Shown here piece after piece: positions 1 through 8,682 of a stretch of 64,000 nt of DNA; within the stretch, counting starts at the first letter, position 1; each line of letters opens with the position of its first letter. Position numbers and translations under genes: made by a program. The DNA lies in the NCBI RefSeq assembly GCF_030378205.1, contig NZ_CP127385.1, positions 496,001-560,000 on the forward strand, in the 5' to 3' direction. The notes below the pieces were generated by a model, which made no database searches, was not told the origin of the DNA, and saw only the letters and a list, made by a program, of their open reading frames with translations. The stretch is from Bradyrhizobium sp. NP1 (GTDB taxonomy: Bacteria; Pseudomonadota; Alphaproteobacteria; Rhizobiales; Xanthobacteraceae).

Positions 1-815
1 AGGAGCAGCAGCGGCACCGCGGCGGCCGCGGCCAGCTCCAGCTTCGGCGGATACTGGAACAGGCTCCAGATCTTCGTGGTCATGGTGTGGAAGCCGGCCG
101 GCAGCGCCAGGATCGCCGGCGAGCCGAACAGCGTCATCGCCTGCAGGAAGGCGATCAGCGCACCCGCCACCAGCGCCGGCAACGCCAGCGGAATGGTCAC
201 GCGCCGCGCCGTGGTCCAAGCCTTGCCGCCGAGGATCGCGGAAGCGTCCTCCAGTTCGCCCGGCATGGTGTCGAGCGCGTTCGCAACCAGCACGAACACA
301 AAAGGAAAGGTGTAGCAGGAGATCACGAAGACGATCCCCGCCATCGAATAGATGTTGAAGAGATAGGTGTCGGACTCCGCGCCCGTCAGCGTCCGGTAGA
401 GCTGATTGAGCAGGCCCGAGTTCGGTGCGGCGAGCAGCTCCCAGGCGACCGCGCCGAGGAAGGGCGGCGTCACGAAGGAAGCCGTCACCAGCGCACGGAT
501 GATCTGCCGCCCGGGCATGTCGGTGCGCGACACCAGCCAGCTGAGGGGAGCAGCGACCACGCAGCAGATCACGGCCGAGCTCACGGCGATGATCGCGGTC
601 GTTGCCAGCGGATCGAGGAAGTCGGGATCGGTGAACAGCGTGACGAAGTTTTGCAGCGTGAAGTGCCGCGCCTTGTCGGTGAGGCTGAACACGCCCAGCC
701 ACGACATGGGTAGCGCAATCAGGATGATCAGGCAGGCGGCCACCAGCCAAAGCACCGGCTTTGTGAAGTCGATGCGGGGTTTTGCAGGCCGCTCTGTTAT
801 CTGGATTGTTGTCAT
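1..815 (-). CDS. ABC transporter permease, iron(III)-type (partial, 3' end outside window)
   Basis: The gene reads leftwards from an ATG at 815 and is open to the window edge, giving at least 271 codons. The start is MTTIQITERPAKPRIDFTKP, followed by a strongly hydrophobic first membrane helix (about residues 20-40). Several further helices and an alanine/leucine-rich transmembrane pattern match the permease of Fe(III)/thiamine-type ABC importers, which are usually about 550 residues with two fused permease units, so roughly half is seen. It should form the membrane channel for the solute-binding protein and ATPase encoded just upstream (985-3125) on the same strand. A 170-base gap containing a palindromic repeat separates it from the binding-protein gene. 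The substrate is inferred from the family and not proven. Confidence 0.85.
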   Translation of the reverse strand, partial: MTTIQITERPAKPRIDFTKPVLWLVAACLIILIALPMSWLGVFSLTDKARHFTLQNFVTLFTDPDFLDPLATTAIIAVSSAVICCVVAAPLSWLVSRTDMPGRQIIRALVTASFVTPPFLGAVAWELLAAPNSGLLNQLYRTLTGAESDTYLFNIYSMAGIVFVISCYTFPFVFVLVANALDTMPGELEDASAILGGKAWTTARRVTIPLALPALVAGALIAFLQAMTLFGSPAILALPAGFHTMTTKIWSLFQYPPKLELAAAAAVPLLL

Positions 816-854
816 CTCGTCGCCTTCGATCCAGAGCTCGCGCAATGTCTCTGA

Positions 855-949
855 CTCCCTCCCCCTGAAAGGGGGAGGGGGGCAGCCGAGACGATACACG
901 GTGACCCCCTCCCGTCGCTTTGCGACGACCTCCCCCTTTCAGGGGGAAG
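855..949. repeat. Palindromic intergenic repeat, GGGGGAGG family
   Basis: Two nested hairpins lie between the binding-protein and permease genes. The left unit has CTCCCCCTGAAAGGGGGAG and the right unit CTCCCCCTTTCAGGGGGAA. The two units are also near-inverted copies of each other, so the whole segment can fold as one long stem. Related elements occur at 37931-38040 and 42616-42714. Lying inside an operon, it may affect mRNA stability or relative expression; that is inference. Confidence 0.75.
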
Positions 950-984
950 TTAAGAACGTCCGGTCGCACGGCTGTCTACATTCC

Positions 985-2049
985 TCACACCCGAAACAGC
1001 TTCGCATAACGCGCCTTGATCTCCTCGGCGGCAGCCTCGACGCCTGCCGGGTCCTCCTGCATCAGCTTGATGTCGGAAAGCTTGCGCCGGCCGGGCTTCG
1101 AGGTGACCTGCGCATGGACGGAATATTGCGCGGTGAAGTCGGTGAGGAACTGCTGGGTTTCGCGCGTGTGCAGCCAGGCCTGCAGCAGCCGCGCGGCGCT
1201 CGGATGCGGCGCGGAGGCAAAGACGCCTGTCGGTCCCGAGACGGTCGGCGTGCCCTCCGTCGGATAGACCGGCTCGACCGGCTGGCCTGCTTCCTTCAGC
1301 AGCACGACATTATATTCATTGCCGTCGGCCATGACGCCGCGCTCGCCGAGCGCGAGCTTTTTCGGCGGATCGGTCGAGGACTGCACCTGCATCACGCGCT
1401 GTTTCGCCAGCTTCTCGTAATAGCCCCAGCCGAGCGCCCTTATCGTCTGGAAGGTCGCGGTCATGATGGTGCCGCTATAGGCGGGATGGCCCTTCACCAT
1501 CTTGCCTGCCCATTTGGGATCGAGCAGGTCGGCGAAGCTCTTCGGCGCCTCCTCCGGCTTCACGAGGCTGGTGTTGTAGGCGATCGAGGACAGCCATATC
1601 CTCGTGGTCGCGAACATGCCGTCGGCGTCGCGATAGTTGTCGGCAAAGAATTTCGCGACGTCCTCCGGGACGAACGGCGCGAGCCATCCGCTCTTCTTCC
1701 ACGGAATGAAGTGCGAGGCGTCGGCGCTGTTGACGACGTCGGCGGCGTGGATGTCGGAGGCAAATTCCTGCGCGATGCGCTGGAACAGCCGCTCGGAGCC
1801 GGCACGCTCGATCTGCACGGCGACGCCGGGATAGGCCGCCTCGAACGCCTTGCCGAGCTTCTCGCCGATCGGCAGGTCCATCGCCGAGTAGAGCACGACC
1901 CGGCCTTCCTTCTTCGCGGCCTCGACAAGCTCCGGCGTGATCGCGACCGGCGGCGGCGCCTCTGCGCGCGCAGGTTCGGCGAACACGGTGCCGAGCGCGA
2001 GCGCGCCTGCGCCCTTCAGCACATCACGCCGCGACAGCTTTTTCTTCAT
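985..2049 (-). CDS. ABC transporter substrate-binding protein, iron(III)-type, Tat-exported
   Basis: The protein has 354 residues and starts MKKKLSRRDVLKGAGALALG, with a twin-arginine motif (SRRDVLK), a hydrophobic stretch and an AEPARAEA cleavage region, so it is probably a periplasmic protein exported by Tat. The mature part begins with VVLYSAMD and continues as a type 2 periplasmic binding protein of the Fe(III)/spermidine-putrescine-like extracellular solute-binding family. The open frame extends far upstream inside the ATPase gene, but the ATG at 2049 directly precedes the signal peptide and lies 14 bases after the ATPase stop, so it is the likely start. It would deliver the ligand to the permease at 1-815. 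The ligand is not identifiable from sequence alone. Confidence 0.88.
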   Translation of the reverse strand: MKKKLSRRDVLKGAGALALGTVFAEPARAEAPPPVAITPELVEAAKKEGRVVLYSAMDLPIGEKLGKAFEAAYPGVAVQIERAGSERLFQRIAQEFASDIHAADVVNSADASHFIPWKKSGWLAPFVPEDVAKFFADNYRDADGMFATTRIWLSSIAYNTSLVKPEEAPKSFADLLDPKWAGKMVKGHPAYSGTIMTATFQTIRALGWGYYEKLAKQRVMQVQSSTDPPKKLALGERGVMADGNEYNVVLLKEAGQPVEPVYPTEGTPTVSGPTGVFASAPHPSAARLLQAWLHTRETQQFLTDFTAQYSVHAQVTSKPGRRKLSDIKLMQEDPAGVEAAAEEIKARYAKLFRV

Positions 2050-2063
2050 CACGCGCTCCCCTC

Positions 2064-3125
2064 TCAGCGGCTCAGCGCCCGGCAGCGCTCCGGCGGCAGC
2101 GTCAGCCAGACCTCGCTGCCTTTGGAGACCGCGGTTTCCGGCGCCGTCGTCACCCGCAGCGTCGTGCCGTCGGCGCTCTCGACCAGGGTGTCGCGGCTGG
2201 CGCCGAGATAGACCTGCCGCATCACGACGGCCTTTACCGTGTTGCTCGGGTCGGCCGGCGCCGACGTCGCAAGCTTGATGTCGTGCTGGCGGATCGCGAC
2301 CGCCGCCGCCTGGCCCGCGGACAGTTTCGCGCCGACCACGCGCATGGTCGTGCCGGCAAAGCCGATGTGATCGGCGTCGCGCGCCGTGCCCTTGATGACA
2401 TTCGCGGCACCGATGAAGCGTGCGACGAATTCCGATTGCGGGCGGTCGTAGATGTCCTCGGGGCTCCCGAGCTGGTCGATCTTGCCGCCATTCATGACCG
2501 CGATCAGGTCGGCGGTGGTCATTGCTTCCGACTGGTCGTGGGTGACGTAGACCGTCGTGTAGCGGTATTCGTCGTGCAGCCGCCGGATCTCGAAGCGCAT
2601 CTCCTCGCGCAAATTCGCGTCCAGGTTCGACAGCGGCTCGTCGAGCAGCAGCGTCTGCGGCTCGACGATCAGCGCGCGCGCCAGCGCCACGCGCTGCTGC
2701 TGGCCGCCGGACAGCTCGCCGGGATAGCGTGCGGCGAGCGGCTGCAGTTTCGTGGTGGCGAGGATCGCGTCCAGCTTCCTTGCGATGGTGTCGCGGTCGA
2801 GCTTGCGCAGCTTGAGGCCGTAGGTGATGTTGTCCGCCACCGTCATGTGCGGCCACAGCGCGTAGCTCTGGAAGATCATCGACATCTTGCGGCTCTCGGG
2901 CGGCAGGGTGCGCGCCTTCGAGGACACCACGCGATCGCCGACATGGATCTCGCCGTCGGACGGCTCGAGGAAACCGGCAATCAGCCGCAAGGTGGTGGTC
3001 TTGCCGCAGCCGGAAGGGCCGAGCAGGCAGACCAGCTGGCCGTGGTCGATTGTCAGCGAGACCTGGTCGACGACCGCAAGCGCGCCAAAGCGCTTGGTCA
3101 GGCCGCGCAATTCAACCGACGCCAC
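2064..3125 (-). CDS. ABC transporter ATP-binding protein, iron(III)/polyamine type
   Basis: This 353-residue ATPase powers the importer encoded with it. Visible motifs are Walker A GPSGCGKTT (about residue 36), Q-loop SMIFQSYALWPHM, signature LSGGQQQR, Walker B TLLLDEPLSNLD and the switch histidine in VTHDQSEA. The region after about residue 240 is a C-terminal TOBE-like regulatory domain, as in FbpC/PotA-type ATPases. It is the first gene of a leftward three-gene unit (ATPase, binding protein, permease). The intergenic region upstream contains a palindromic repeat at 3212-3294. Confidence 0.92.
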   Translation of the reverse strand: MASVELRGLTKRFGALAVVDQVSLTIDHGQLVCLLGPSGCGKTTTLRLIAGFLEPSDGEIHVGDRVVSSKARTLPPESRKMSMIFQSYALWPHMTVADNITYGLKLRKLDRDTIARKLDAILATTKLQPLAARYPGELSGGQQQRVALARALIVEPQTLLLDEPLSNLDANLREEMRFEIRRLHDEYRYTTVYVTHDQSEAMTTADLIAVMNGGKIDQLGSPEDIYDRPQSEFVARFIGAANVIKGTARDADHIGFAGTTMRVVGAKLSAGQAAAVAIRQHDIKLATSAPADPSNTVKAVVMRQVYLGASRDTLVESADGTTLRVTTAPETAVSKGSEVWLTLPPERCRALSR

Positions 3126-3211
3126 TCAGATCCTCCCGCGCTTATTTTCTTGGAGCCCGAGTATAAGCACTAAAAGTGATGAGGGGAAAAGGTCTGGGGA
3201 ACCTCGTCCTT

Positions 3212-3294
3212 CGTAGGATGGGTTGAGCAACGCGAAACCCATCGCGCGTTGGCATCTGCAGGATGGGTTTCGCTTGCGCTCAACCCATCCTACG
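3212..3294. repeat. Palindromic repeat, TAGGATGGGTTGAGC family
   Basis: The outer arms are a perfect 17-base inverted repeat (CGTAGGATGGGTTGAGC at 3212-3228 and its complement at 3278-3294), with an inner inverted pair GAAACCCATC/GATGGGTTTC. Folded, it gives a long cruciform or RNA hairpin. It lies between the ABC operon and the aminotransferase gene. A related element (TAGGGTGGGC) is at 40228-40320. Confidence 0.8.
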
Positions 3295-3314
3295 GCGCCG
3301 CTTCGAAAGCCGGG

Positions 3315-4502
3315 CTAAGGCTTCACACTTTCGCCGAGCCAGTCGATCGCGGCCTCCACGCCGCCCCTGCCGTGGGGGATGTCGAGCGCGTTGAGGGCGA
3401 CCTCGATCACCCCGAGCGTCCCCAAAATCATCGGCGCGTTGACATGGCCCATATGGGCGATGCGGAACGCCTTGCCTTGCAGCTCGCCGATGCCGACGCC
3501 GAGCACCACGCCGCATTTCTCCTTGCAGTAGCGCAGCAGCTTCACCGGATCGTGGTCGCTGCCGACCAGCACGGTCGTCACCGTGTTCGAGCGCTCGGCG
3601 GCTTCCGGGATGTTGAAGCCGAGGGCCTGCCCCTCTGCCCACACGGACACCGCGCGGCGGACCGCCTCGCCAAGCAGGCGGTGGCGTTCGAAGGCGGCAG
3701 GCAAGCCTTCGGCGAACAGCATGTCGATCGCCTGGCGCAGCGCGAACAACAGATGCACCGGCGCGGTGCCGGCATATTTGCGGTAGTGCTCGGTGCCCTC
3801 GCGCTCGGTCCAGTCCCAGTAGGGCGTGCGCAGATTGGCCTTCTTGTGCGCTTCCCGCGCGCGCTCGTTGGCGGCGACGAAGCCGAGCCCCGGCGGCGTC
3901 ATCAGGCCTTTCTGCGAGCCGGACATCGCGACGTCGATGCCCCATTGATCCATCTCGAACGGCATGCAGCCAAGCGAGGCCACGGTGTCGACCATGAACA
4001 GCGCGGGATGGCCGGTCGCCTTGATCGTCTTGCCGATCGCCGCGATGTCGTTACAGGCGCCGGAGGCGGTGTCGACCTGCACGGCGAGGATCGCCTTGAT
4101 GCTGTGGCCCTTGTCTGCGCGCAGCCGCGCTTCCACCGCTTCGGGCCGGATTGCGCGGCGCCAGTCGCCCTTGAGCACCTCGACCTCGGCGCCCATCGCG
4201 CTCGCGGCCGCGCCCCAGTTGATCGCAAAGCGCCCGCTTTCGAGCACCAGCACCTTGTCGCCGCGCGACAGCACGTTGGAAAGGGTCGCCTCCCAGGCGC
4301 CATGGCCGTTGGCGATGTAGATGTAGGATTTGCCCCTGGTCGCGAACAGTCTTGACAGGTCCCGCAGCAGGCTGTCGGTCAGATTGACCATCTGCTCGGA
4401 ATAGATGTCGAGCGCCGGGCGGTGCATCGCCTGCAGCACCTCGTCGGGCATGGTGGTCGGCCCCGGGATCGCCAGGAACTCGCGGCCCGCACGAACGGTC
4501 AT
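3315..4502 (-). CDS. Class V aminotransferase (serine/alanine-glyoxylate aminotransferase)
   Basis: This is a PLP enzyme of 395 residues, the usual length for the family. AIPGPTTMPDEVLQAMHRP at the N-terminus is the substrate-binding opening of class V aminotransferases, and the PLP lysine is in MSGSQKGLMTPPG. It most likely transfers an amino group from serine or alanine to glyoxylate, linking glyoxylate, glycine and serine metabolism. The start at 4502 (MTVRAGREFLAIPG) is preferred because AAGGAAA lies about 9 bases upstream. The longer frame to 4583 adds 27 residues not expected in the family. It appears to be monocistronic. Confidence 0.88.
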   Translation of the reverse strand: MTVRAGREFLAIPGPTTMPDEVLQAMHRPALDIYSEQMVNLTDSLLRDLSRLFATRGKSYIYIANGHGAWEATLSNVLSRGDKVLVLESGRFAINWGAAASAMGAEVEVLKGDWRRAIRPEAVEARLRADKGHSIKAILAVQVDTASGACNDIAAIGKTIKATGHPALFMVDTVASLGCMPFEMDQWGIDVAMSGSQKGLMTPPGLGFVAANERAREAHKKANLRTPYWDWTEREGTEHYRKYAGTAPVHLLFALRQAIDMLFAEGLPAAFERHRLLGEAVRRAVSVWAEGQALGFNIPEAAERSNTVTTVLVGSDHDPVKLLRYCKEKCGVVLGVGIGELQGKAFRIAHMGHVNAPMILGTLGVIEVALNALDIPHGRGGVEAAIDWLGESVKP

Positions 4503-4619
4503 GTGGTGATTTTCCTTGTTGGGCACGTCATGGATGCAATCTATCGGTACAAATTTCAAGCGGAGGAAGTGCCTATCTGGCATTCGTAAAAGGAGCTCGC
4601 CCGCAAAATCCTGCGCATG

Positions 4620-5462
4620 TCAGGGCCGGGGGGCCAGCGTCTGCGTGATGCTGCGCCAGATCTGGTCCTTCAGCGCGGTGGCCGGCGGGCTCGGGATGAT
4701 CGTCACGCTGCCGGTCTGCTTCTTGCAGTCCGCGACCAGCCGCAGGACCCAGACCTCGCCGTCGGTGAAATAGGGATCGCCGCCGCCATTGCGCCCGGTC
4801 AGCGTCAGCCCGACGCCCGTCACCTGATATTTGGCGGTCACCATGCCCGCGGTCTCGAGGTCACGCGCAAGCTGCTCGCGCTCGGCGTCGATGTCGGGAT
4901 CGATATGGTGGGTGATGGCGCCGGTGAAATGGCTGACGCCGACGCCCTTGTCGAAGGTCGCATCACCGAGCCAGACCGGGCGGTTCTCCTGGCCGTGATC
5001 CAGCACCTTCCAGAACCGCACATGGTGGCGGCGGTCGGCGCTCTTGCCGGCCGGCTTCTCGAAGGCGAGGTCCTCGCGCCGGTCCAGATAATAGAGCGGG
5101 CTCACCGGCGCATCCGGATAGGCTCGGTCGAGCAGCACGCTTCCTGCGATCTCGATCGAGGAGCGGAACGTCACGGGATCGGCGGGAAACCAGCCCGCGG
5201 CGTTCATCGCGCACAGCACCTCCTTCTCGTCGCCGATCAAGCCGACATTGATGGCGTCGCCGGGAATCCCCTGCGCAGTGCGCGTCACCATCGGAAGACT
5301 CGCGAGACCCTTCTGGTGCTCGTAGTGGGTCCAGAATGCGGGCAGCACGAGATAGGCGATGAGCGTGTAGACGAAGACGATCGCGATCAGGCTCGACAGC
5401 ACGCGCGCGAGCCTTGCGTTTTCGCGGGCGTTTTCACGGGCATCAAGTTGGTGGTCGCTCAC
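4620..5462 (-). CDS. LssY C-terminal domain-containing membrane protein
   Basis: About 280 residues. One transmembrane helix near the N-terminus (VLSSLIAIVFVYTLIAYLVL) is followed by a soluble domain that matches the LssY_C pattern (PADPVTFRSSIEIAGSVLLDRAYPDAP). The biochemical function of the domain is not established. The frame stays open to 5540, but its first 20-odd residues are encoded by the palindromic repeat at 5484-5610. A GTG at 5462 is therefore the more likely start, though this is uncertain. It is probably anchored in the inner membrane with the C-terminal domain outside. Confidence 0.7.
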   Translation of the reverse strand: MSDHQLDARENARENARLARVLSSLIAIVFVYTLIAYLVLPAFWTHYEHQKGLASLPMVTRTAQGIPGDAINVGLIGDEKEVLCAMNAAGWFPADPVTFRSSIEIAGSVLLDRAYPDAPVSPLYYLDRREDLAFEKPAGKSADRRHHVRFWKVLDHGQENRPVWLGDATFDKGVGVSHFTGAITHHIDPDIDAEREQLARDLETAGMVTAKYQVTGVGLTLTGRNGGGDPYFTDGEVWVLRLVADCKKQTGSVTIIPSPPATALKDQIWRSITQTLAPRP

Positions 5463-5483
5463 GGTCGGCACAGGCGCTTCTGC

Positions 5484-5610
5484 TCCCTCTCCCCGCTTGC
5501 GGGGAGAGGGCTGGGGTGAGGGGGCATCTCCACAGGCCACGCACGTGGAAAGTCCCCCTCACCCGCATCGCTGACGCGATGCGACCTCTCCCCGCAAGCG
5601 GGGCGAGGTG
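5484..5610. repeat. Palindromic repeat, CTCTCCCCGC family
   Basis: Hairpin CTCTCCCCGCTTGCGGGGAGAG on the left and CTCTCCCCGCAAGCGGGG on the right, with CGCATCGCTGACGCGATGCG between them. The whole block is an imperfect large inverted repeat at the 5' side of the LssY_C gene. It contains no gene. The long open frame through it (up to 5540) is a consequence of its high GC content. Confidence 0.75.
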
Positions 5611-5677
5611 AACGAGCCCGCGGACGAACCGATTTAATCAAACGCAATCGCGCCTCAGTCTGACAATCCCCACCCTC

Positions 5678-6406
5678 TCACCGCCGGGTCTCGCGGCAGC
5701 CGGCGGCCTCGGCCTCCTCGACCGAGCAGAACCAGCGCGTGCCCTTTGAGATCTTCATCTTGATCTGCGCGTACCAGCGGCTGGTCGGCTGGTGATAGAT
5801 GCATTCGCCCGCGCTGTTGACGTTGCCCTTGATGGTGCAGTCGGGCGACGGCGCGACCGGGCCTGACGCCGAGGCGAGCAGGATCGCGTGGGAATTTTCC
5901 GGCGGCTTGGTGGCGCCGAGGATCGCGGTCTTCTTGTTGCGCACGCGCCAGTCCCATGGCGCGATGAAGGCGCCCTGCCACATGCCGGCCTGCGCCTCGC
6001 GCGCGGCCTTCTCGTCGGCCGAGTAGTCGTGGGAATAGCGCGTATACGCCAGCGCCCAGCCGCTTTGCACCAGCCATTTCTGGATGTCCTCGCCCTCGAC
6101 CTCGCAGCGCGCCACGCTGCGGCCGCGGCGGTCGGTGCGCTGCACGTGGCAGGTCCAGCTCTTGCCGTCGACATGCTTGATCAGCTCGTCGCGCGCGGCG
6201 ATCCCGCAGGTCCAGCGCTCGCCCTGCTTGTTGAGGCAGAGCTGGTCGACCGAGGGCGCGTCGACGCCGCCGAGCCGGATGCGGGCATTGCCGATGTGGA
6301 TCTGGTCGCCGTCGCGGATCTTCGGCACGCCGGTGATGTCGGCGGCATGCGCCGCCGGTGCCGCGAGCAGGCATGATGCAGCAAGTAGGCAGGTCGTCGG
6401 TTTCAT
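5678..6406 (-). CDS. Secreted thermonuclease-family (SNase-like) protein
   Basis: 242 residues. The start MKPTTCLLAASCLLAAPAAHA is a signal peptide with a clear AHA cleavage site, so the protein is exported. The SNase/OB-fold pattern follows: DGDQIHIGNARIRLGGVDAP, a conserved central stretch, then WALAYTRYSHDYSADEKAAREAQAGMWQG, as in the nuclease family. A cysteine-rich C-terminal tail (CTIKGNVNSAGECIYH...WFCSVEEAEAAGCRETRR) is characteristic of rhizobial members. It may act on nucleic acid in the periplasm. The start at 6406 was chosen because it gives the signal peptide; the frame opens earlier, at 6490. Confidence 0.85.
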   Translation of the reverse strand: MKPTTCLLAASCLLAAPAAHAADITGVPKIRDGDQIHIGNARIRLGGVDAPSVDQLCLNKQGERWTCGIAARDELIKHVDGKSWTCHVQRTDRRGRSVARCEVEGEDIQKWLVQSGWALAYTRYSHDYSADEKAAREAQAGMWQGAFIAPWDWRVRNKKTAILGATKPPENSHAILLASASGPVAPSPDCTIKGNVNSAGECIYHQPTSRWYAQIKMKISKGTRWFCSVEEAEAAGCRETRR

Positions 6407-6547
6407 CGGCACTCCCCAGGGCCCATCGCCGGCGAATTTTGCGGGCAATTTCGCTTCTCTGCCAGCCTTCACCAATGCGTGAACTTTCAACTTCCCGTCA
6501 TTGCCTCGTCGTTTTTCGCTCCTCGCAATGATGGTTGCCGCTGCGCG

Positions 6548-8281
6548 CTATGCACGCTGCGCCATCATGCGCCCGCGCGCCAGTGCCAGGCCCATCAGCA
6601 CGAAGGCCGAGGTGACTTCCGCGCCCCCGACCAGGATGCGGGTCGGGGTCTTCATCTTGTTCCACTCATAGGCCTTGAACGGGCCGTGGCGGCCGCCTTC
6701 GCCGAGCTGGCTGACGATGCAATGAAGCGCCGGCGTGAAGGTCTCGACATCCGCGCCGAGATGGCTGAGCGCGATCAGCGCGAGCGCCGCGTCGAACACG
6801 TTCATCTCGCGCGCGACGATCTCCTCCTCGACATAGGCGAGCACGCGGATGCGGATGAAATCGAAGCTGCCATGCGGATCGATCGCGGCGCGCGCGGCAT
6901 GCGGCAGCGCCATGAACGCCGCGTAGCAGCGGCCGAAATAGGCGGAATAGAGCTCCGGCAAATAATAGATGTGCGAGCGCGGATTCCTGAACGCGCCGCT
7001 TTCGGCCAGCCGGCGCTGGAAGCCGATGATGCGCTGGACCGTCTGTAGCCGCTGCGGCGTCTTCAGGACCTTCCAGCGCTCGAGGTTGCGGAAGGAGACT
7101 TCCAGCACATCGAGGTTGAGCGTGGGATCGAGGTCGTTGCCGTACGGCCGCTCGCCGGCAAGGCTGTCGATCCAGGTGGCGATGCCGCCTTCATAGTCGA
7201 TGTTGTCGTTGAGCGGCACCGTCACGCGCGGCTCGTTGTCGCCTTCGCGCACCTGGTAGCCGGCGTAGAAGTCGAGCAGCGGCTGCTCCAGCACGGGATC
7301 GGTCGAGCCGGCCTGGGTGGCGGCCGAGAAGGCGCAGGCCGTGGTGTCGCAGTCGGGCACGTAGACGCCGAAGCCGAGATCCTGCTTGATCTGGGCGAAG
7401 AAGCGGGAAAAGCGCGGATGCGGCAGCGGCGCCAGCGCGGTGACGACGTCGAAGCGCCGGCCATCGTCGCTGCGCACCTCCTCGCGGCTGATGCGCAGGC
7501 AGAAATCCACCATGTCCGTGATCGCGAGGCGCGCGGCCTCCGCTTCGCCCGACGACGCCAGCCCGCTCTCGATGTAGCCGAGCAGCGCCTCGGTGAAGAA
7601 GGCGTCGTAATAGGCCGAGCGGTGGCGGATCTGCATCGGCTCCCACATCGGCTCGGCGATGCCGCGCCACGGCGGATTGATGAGCCGGCCGGCCGCCGAG
7701 CGGGCGATGAAGACGCGCGCGAGGTTGAACAAGAGCGTCGAGTTCTTGTAGCCGCGCGACTGCAGGCCCGTCAGCGCCATCAGGAATTCGCGGCCGCGCA
7801 GATCGGGATCGCCGATCAGGTTGAAGGCGGCATAGGTCGGGATGAAGCCGTTCTTCTTGTATGAGCGCAGCAGGTGCGCGGCGCAGGTCCGGATCACGGC
7901 TTCGATGCGTGCGAGCGGCGGGGCGGCCGCGCCATCGGCCAGCGGCGGAGGCTGCGGGTGGTCGAGCGCGATGGTGTCGATGAGATCGGCGACCGGCCGG
8001 CCGACCGCCTCCCAGTCCGGCGTCGCCTGGTCGCGGGCAAGCGCCAGCGCGGCGCGCAAGCCGCTCAGACGGGCCGGCTCGGCGAGTTCGGGCAGCCCGG
8101 CCCGGCGCAGGATGGTCCGCAAAGCGGGGTTGCCGAGCGCGGTCCGGTAGAATTTCGAAAGGTGCGCGTCGCCACCCTGGTGGTGCAGCAGGATGGGGTC
8201 ACAGACGTCGAAAAGCGACGGCCCCTCTTTCCGCATCGTCAGTGCCCGGTAGGTGGCACCGGCGAAACCGTGAAAACTCAT
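6548..8281 (-). CDS. Conserved protein of unknown function, 577 residues
   Basis: I do not recognise a domain. The protein is mostly alpha-helical in appearance and begins MSFHGFAGATYRALTMRKEG. It contains repeated aromatic and acidic motifs (YYDAFFTEALLGYIESG, FGVYVPDCDTTACAFSA, NLDVLEVSFRNLERW, YYLPELYSAYFGR). The helical repeats, and an internal D-C-D-T-T-A stretch resembling a cyclase-like acidic motif, faintly suggest an alpha/alpha-barrel such as the terpenoid-cyclase fold; this is weak inference. The length and codon use are those of a genuine gene. It is divergent from the gene at 8683 across 401 bases. Confidence 0.7.
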   Translation of the reverse strand: MSFHGFAGATYRALTMRKEGPSLFDVCDPILLHHQGGDAHLSKFYRTALGNPALRTILRRAGLPELAEPARLSGLRAALALARDQATPDWEAVGRPVADLIDTIALDHPQPPPLADGAAAPPLARIEAVIRTCAAHLLRSYKKNGFIPTYAAFNLIGDPDLRGREFLMALTGLQSRGYKNSTLLFNLARVFIARSAAGRLINPPWRGIAEPMWEPMQIRHRSAYYDAFFTEALLGYIESGLASSGEAEAARLAITDMVDFCLRISREEVRSDDGRRFDVVTALAPLPHPRFSRFFAQIKQDLGFGVYVPDCDTTACAFSAATQAGSTDPVLEQPLLDFYAGYQVREGDNEPRVTVPLNDNIDYEGGIATWIDSLAGERPYGNDLDPTLNLDVLEVSFRNLERWKVLKTPQRLQTVQRIIGFQRRLAESGAFRNPRSHIYYLPELYSAYFGRCYAAFMALPHAARAAIDPHGSFDFIRIRVLAYVEEEIVAREMNVFDAALALIALSHLGADVETFTPALHCIVSQLGEGGRHGPFKAYEWNKMKTPTRILVGGAEVTSAFVLMGLALARGRMMAQRA

Positions 8282-8390
8282 GGGAAGTGTCTTTCCGCGC
8301 GACGTCTTTGAAGCGCGCGCAGGGCGGGGCCGCCCGGTGAGGCTCAAAAGAGTAGGTTCAAAAGCTACACCCGTGGCCGGGAATTACAAA

Positions 8391-8405
8391 TGTGACGTCC
8401 GTCAC
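8391..8405. promoter_or_regulatory. CRP-like inverted repeat in a 401-base divergent intergenic region
   Basis: TGTGACGTCCGTCAC contains inverted arms GTGACG/CGTCAC separated by TC and resembles the TGTGA-N6-TCACA CRP/FNR consensus. The rest of the region 8282-8682 shows no gene. It separates the unknown protein (leftwards) from the pseudocaspase gene (rightwards), so the site could serve either. Which regulator binds is unknown. Confidence 0.35.
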
Positions 8406-8682
8406 GGCACGGATCGTTAACTTTGCGGCGGGATTGGGCGACCGGATGGAACCCTTTTGGCTCGGTCGTCCTGCCGGAAGAGAGGAAAATCTTAACGTAA
8501 TTTCAATGGCTTGAACGGCATCCAGATTGCTTGTTGCGGGATCGGCCGGGGGAGGTTAAGGGTTTGTTTGTTGCGGCGCCGCAAATTGAGCGCATTTCGA
8601 CGACACACCCCTGCAACCCCTCAAACCTAAGTGACGTTGACGCGACCAATAGGGCCCGCGCCTGTGACCAGGATTGATTGTG

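Noticed and set aside
406-2211. Rightward open frame of 601 codons
   Set aside because: Shadow of the leftward ABC transporter genes; composition is Arg/Ala/Gly-rich and no domain is visible.
985-2856. Leftward frame of 623 codons as one protein
   Set aside because: The upstream 270 codons overlap the ATPase in another frame. The real start is the Tat signal peptide at 2049.
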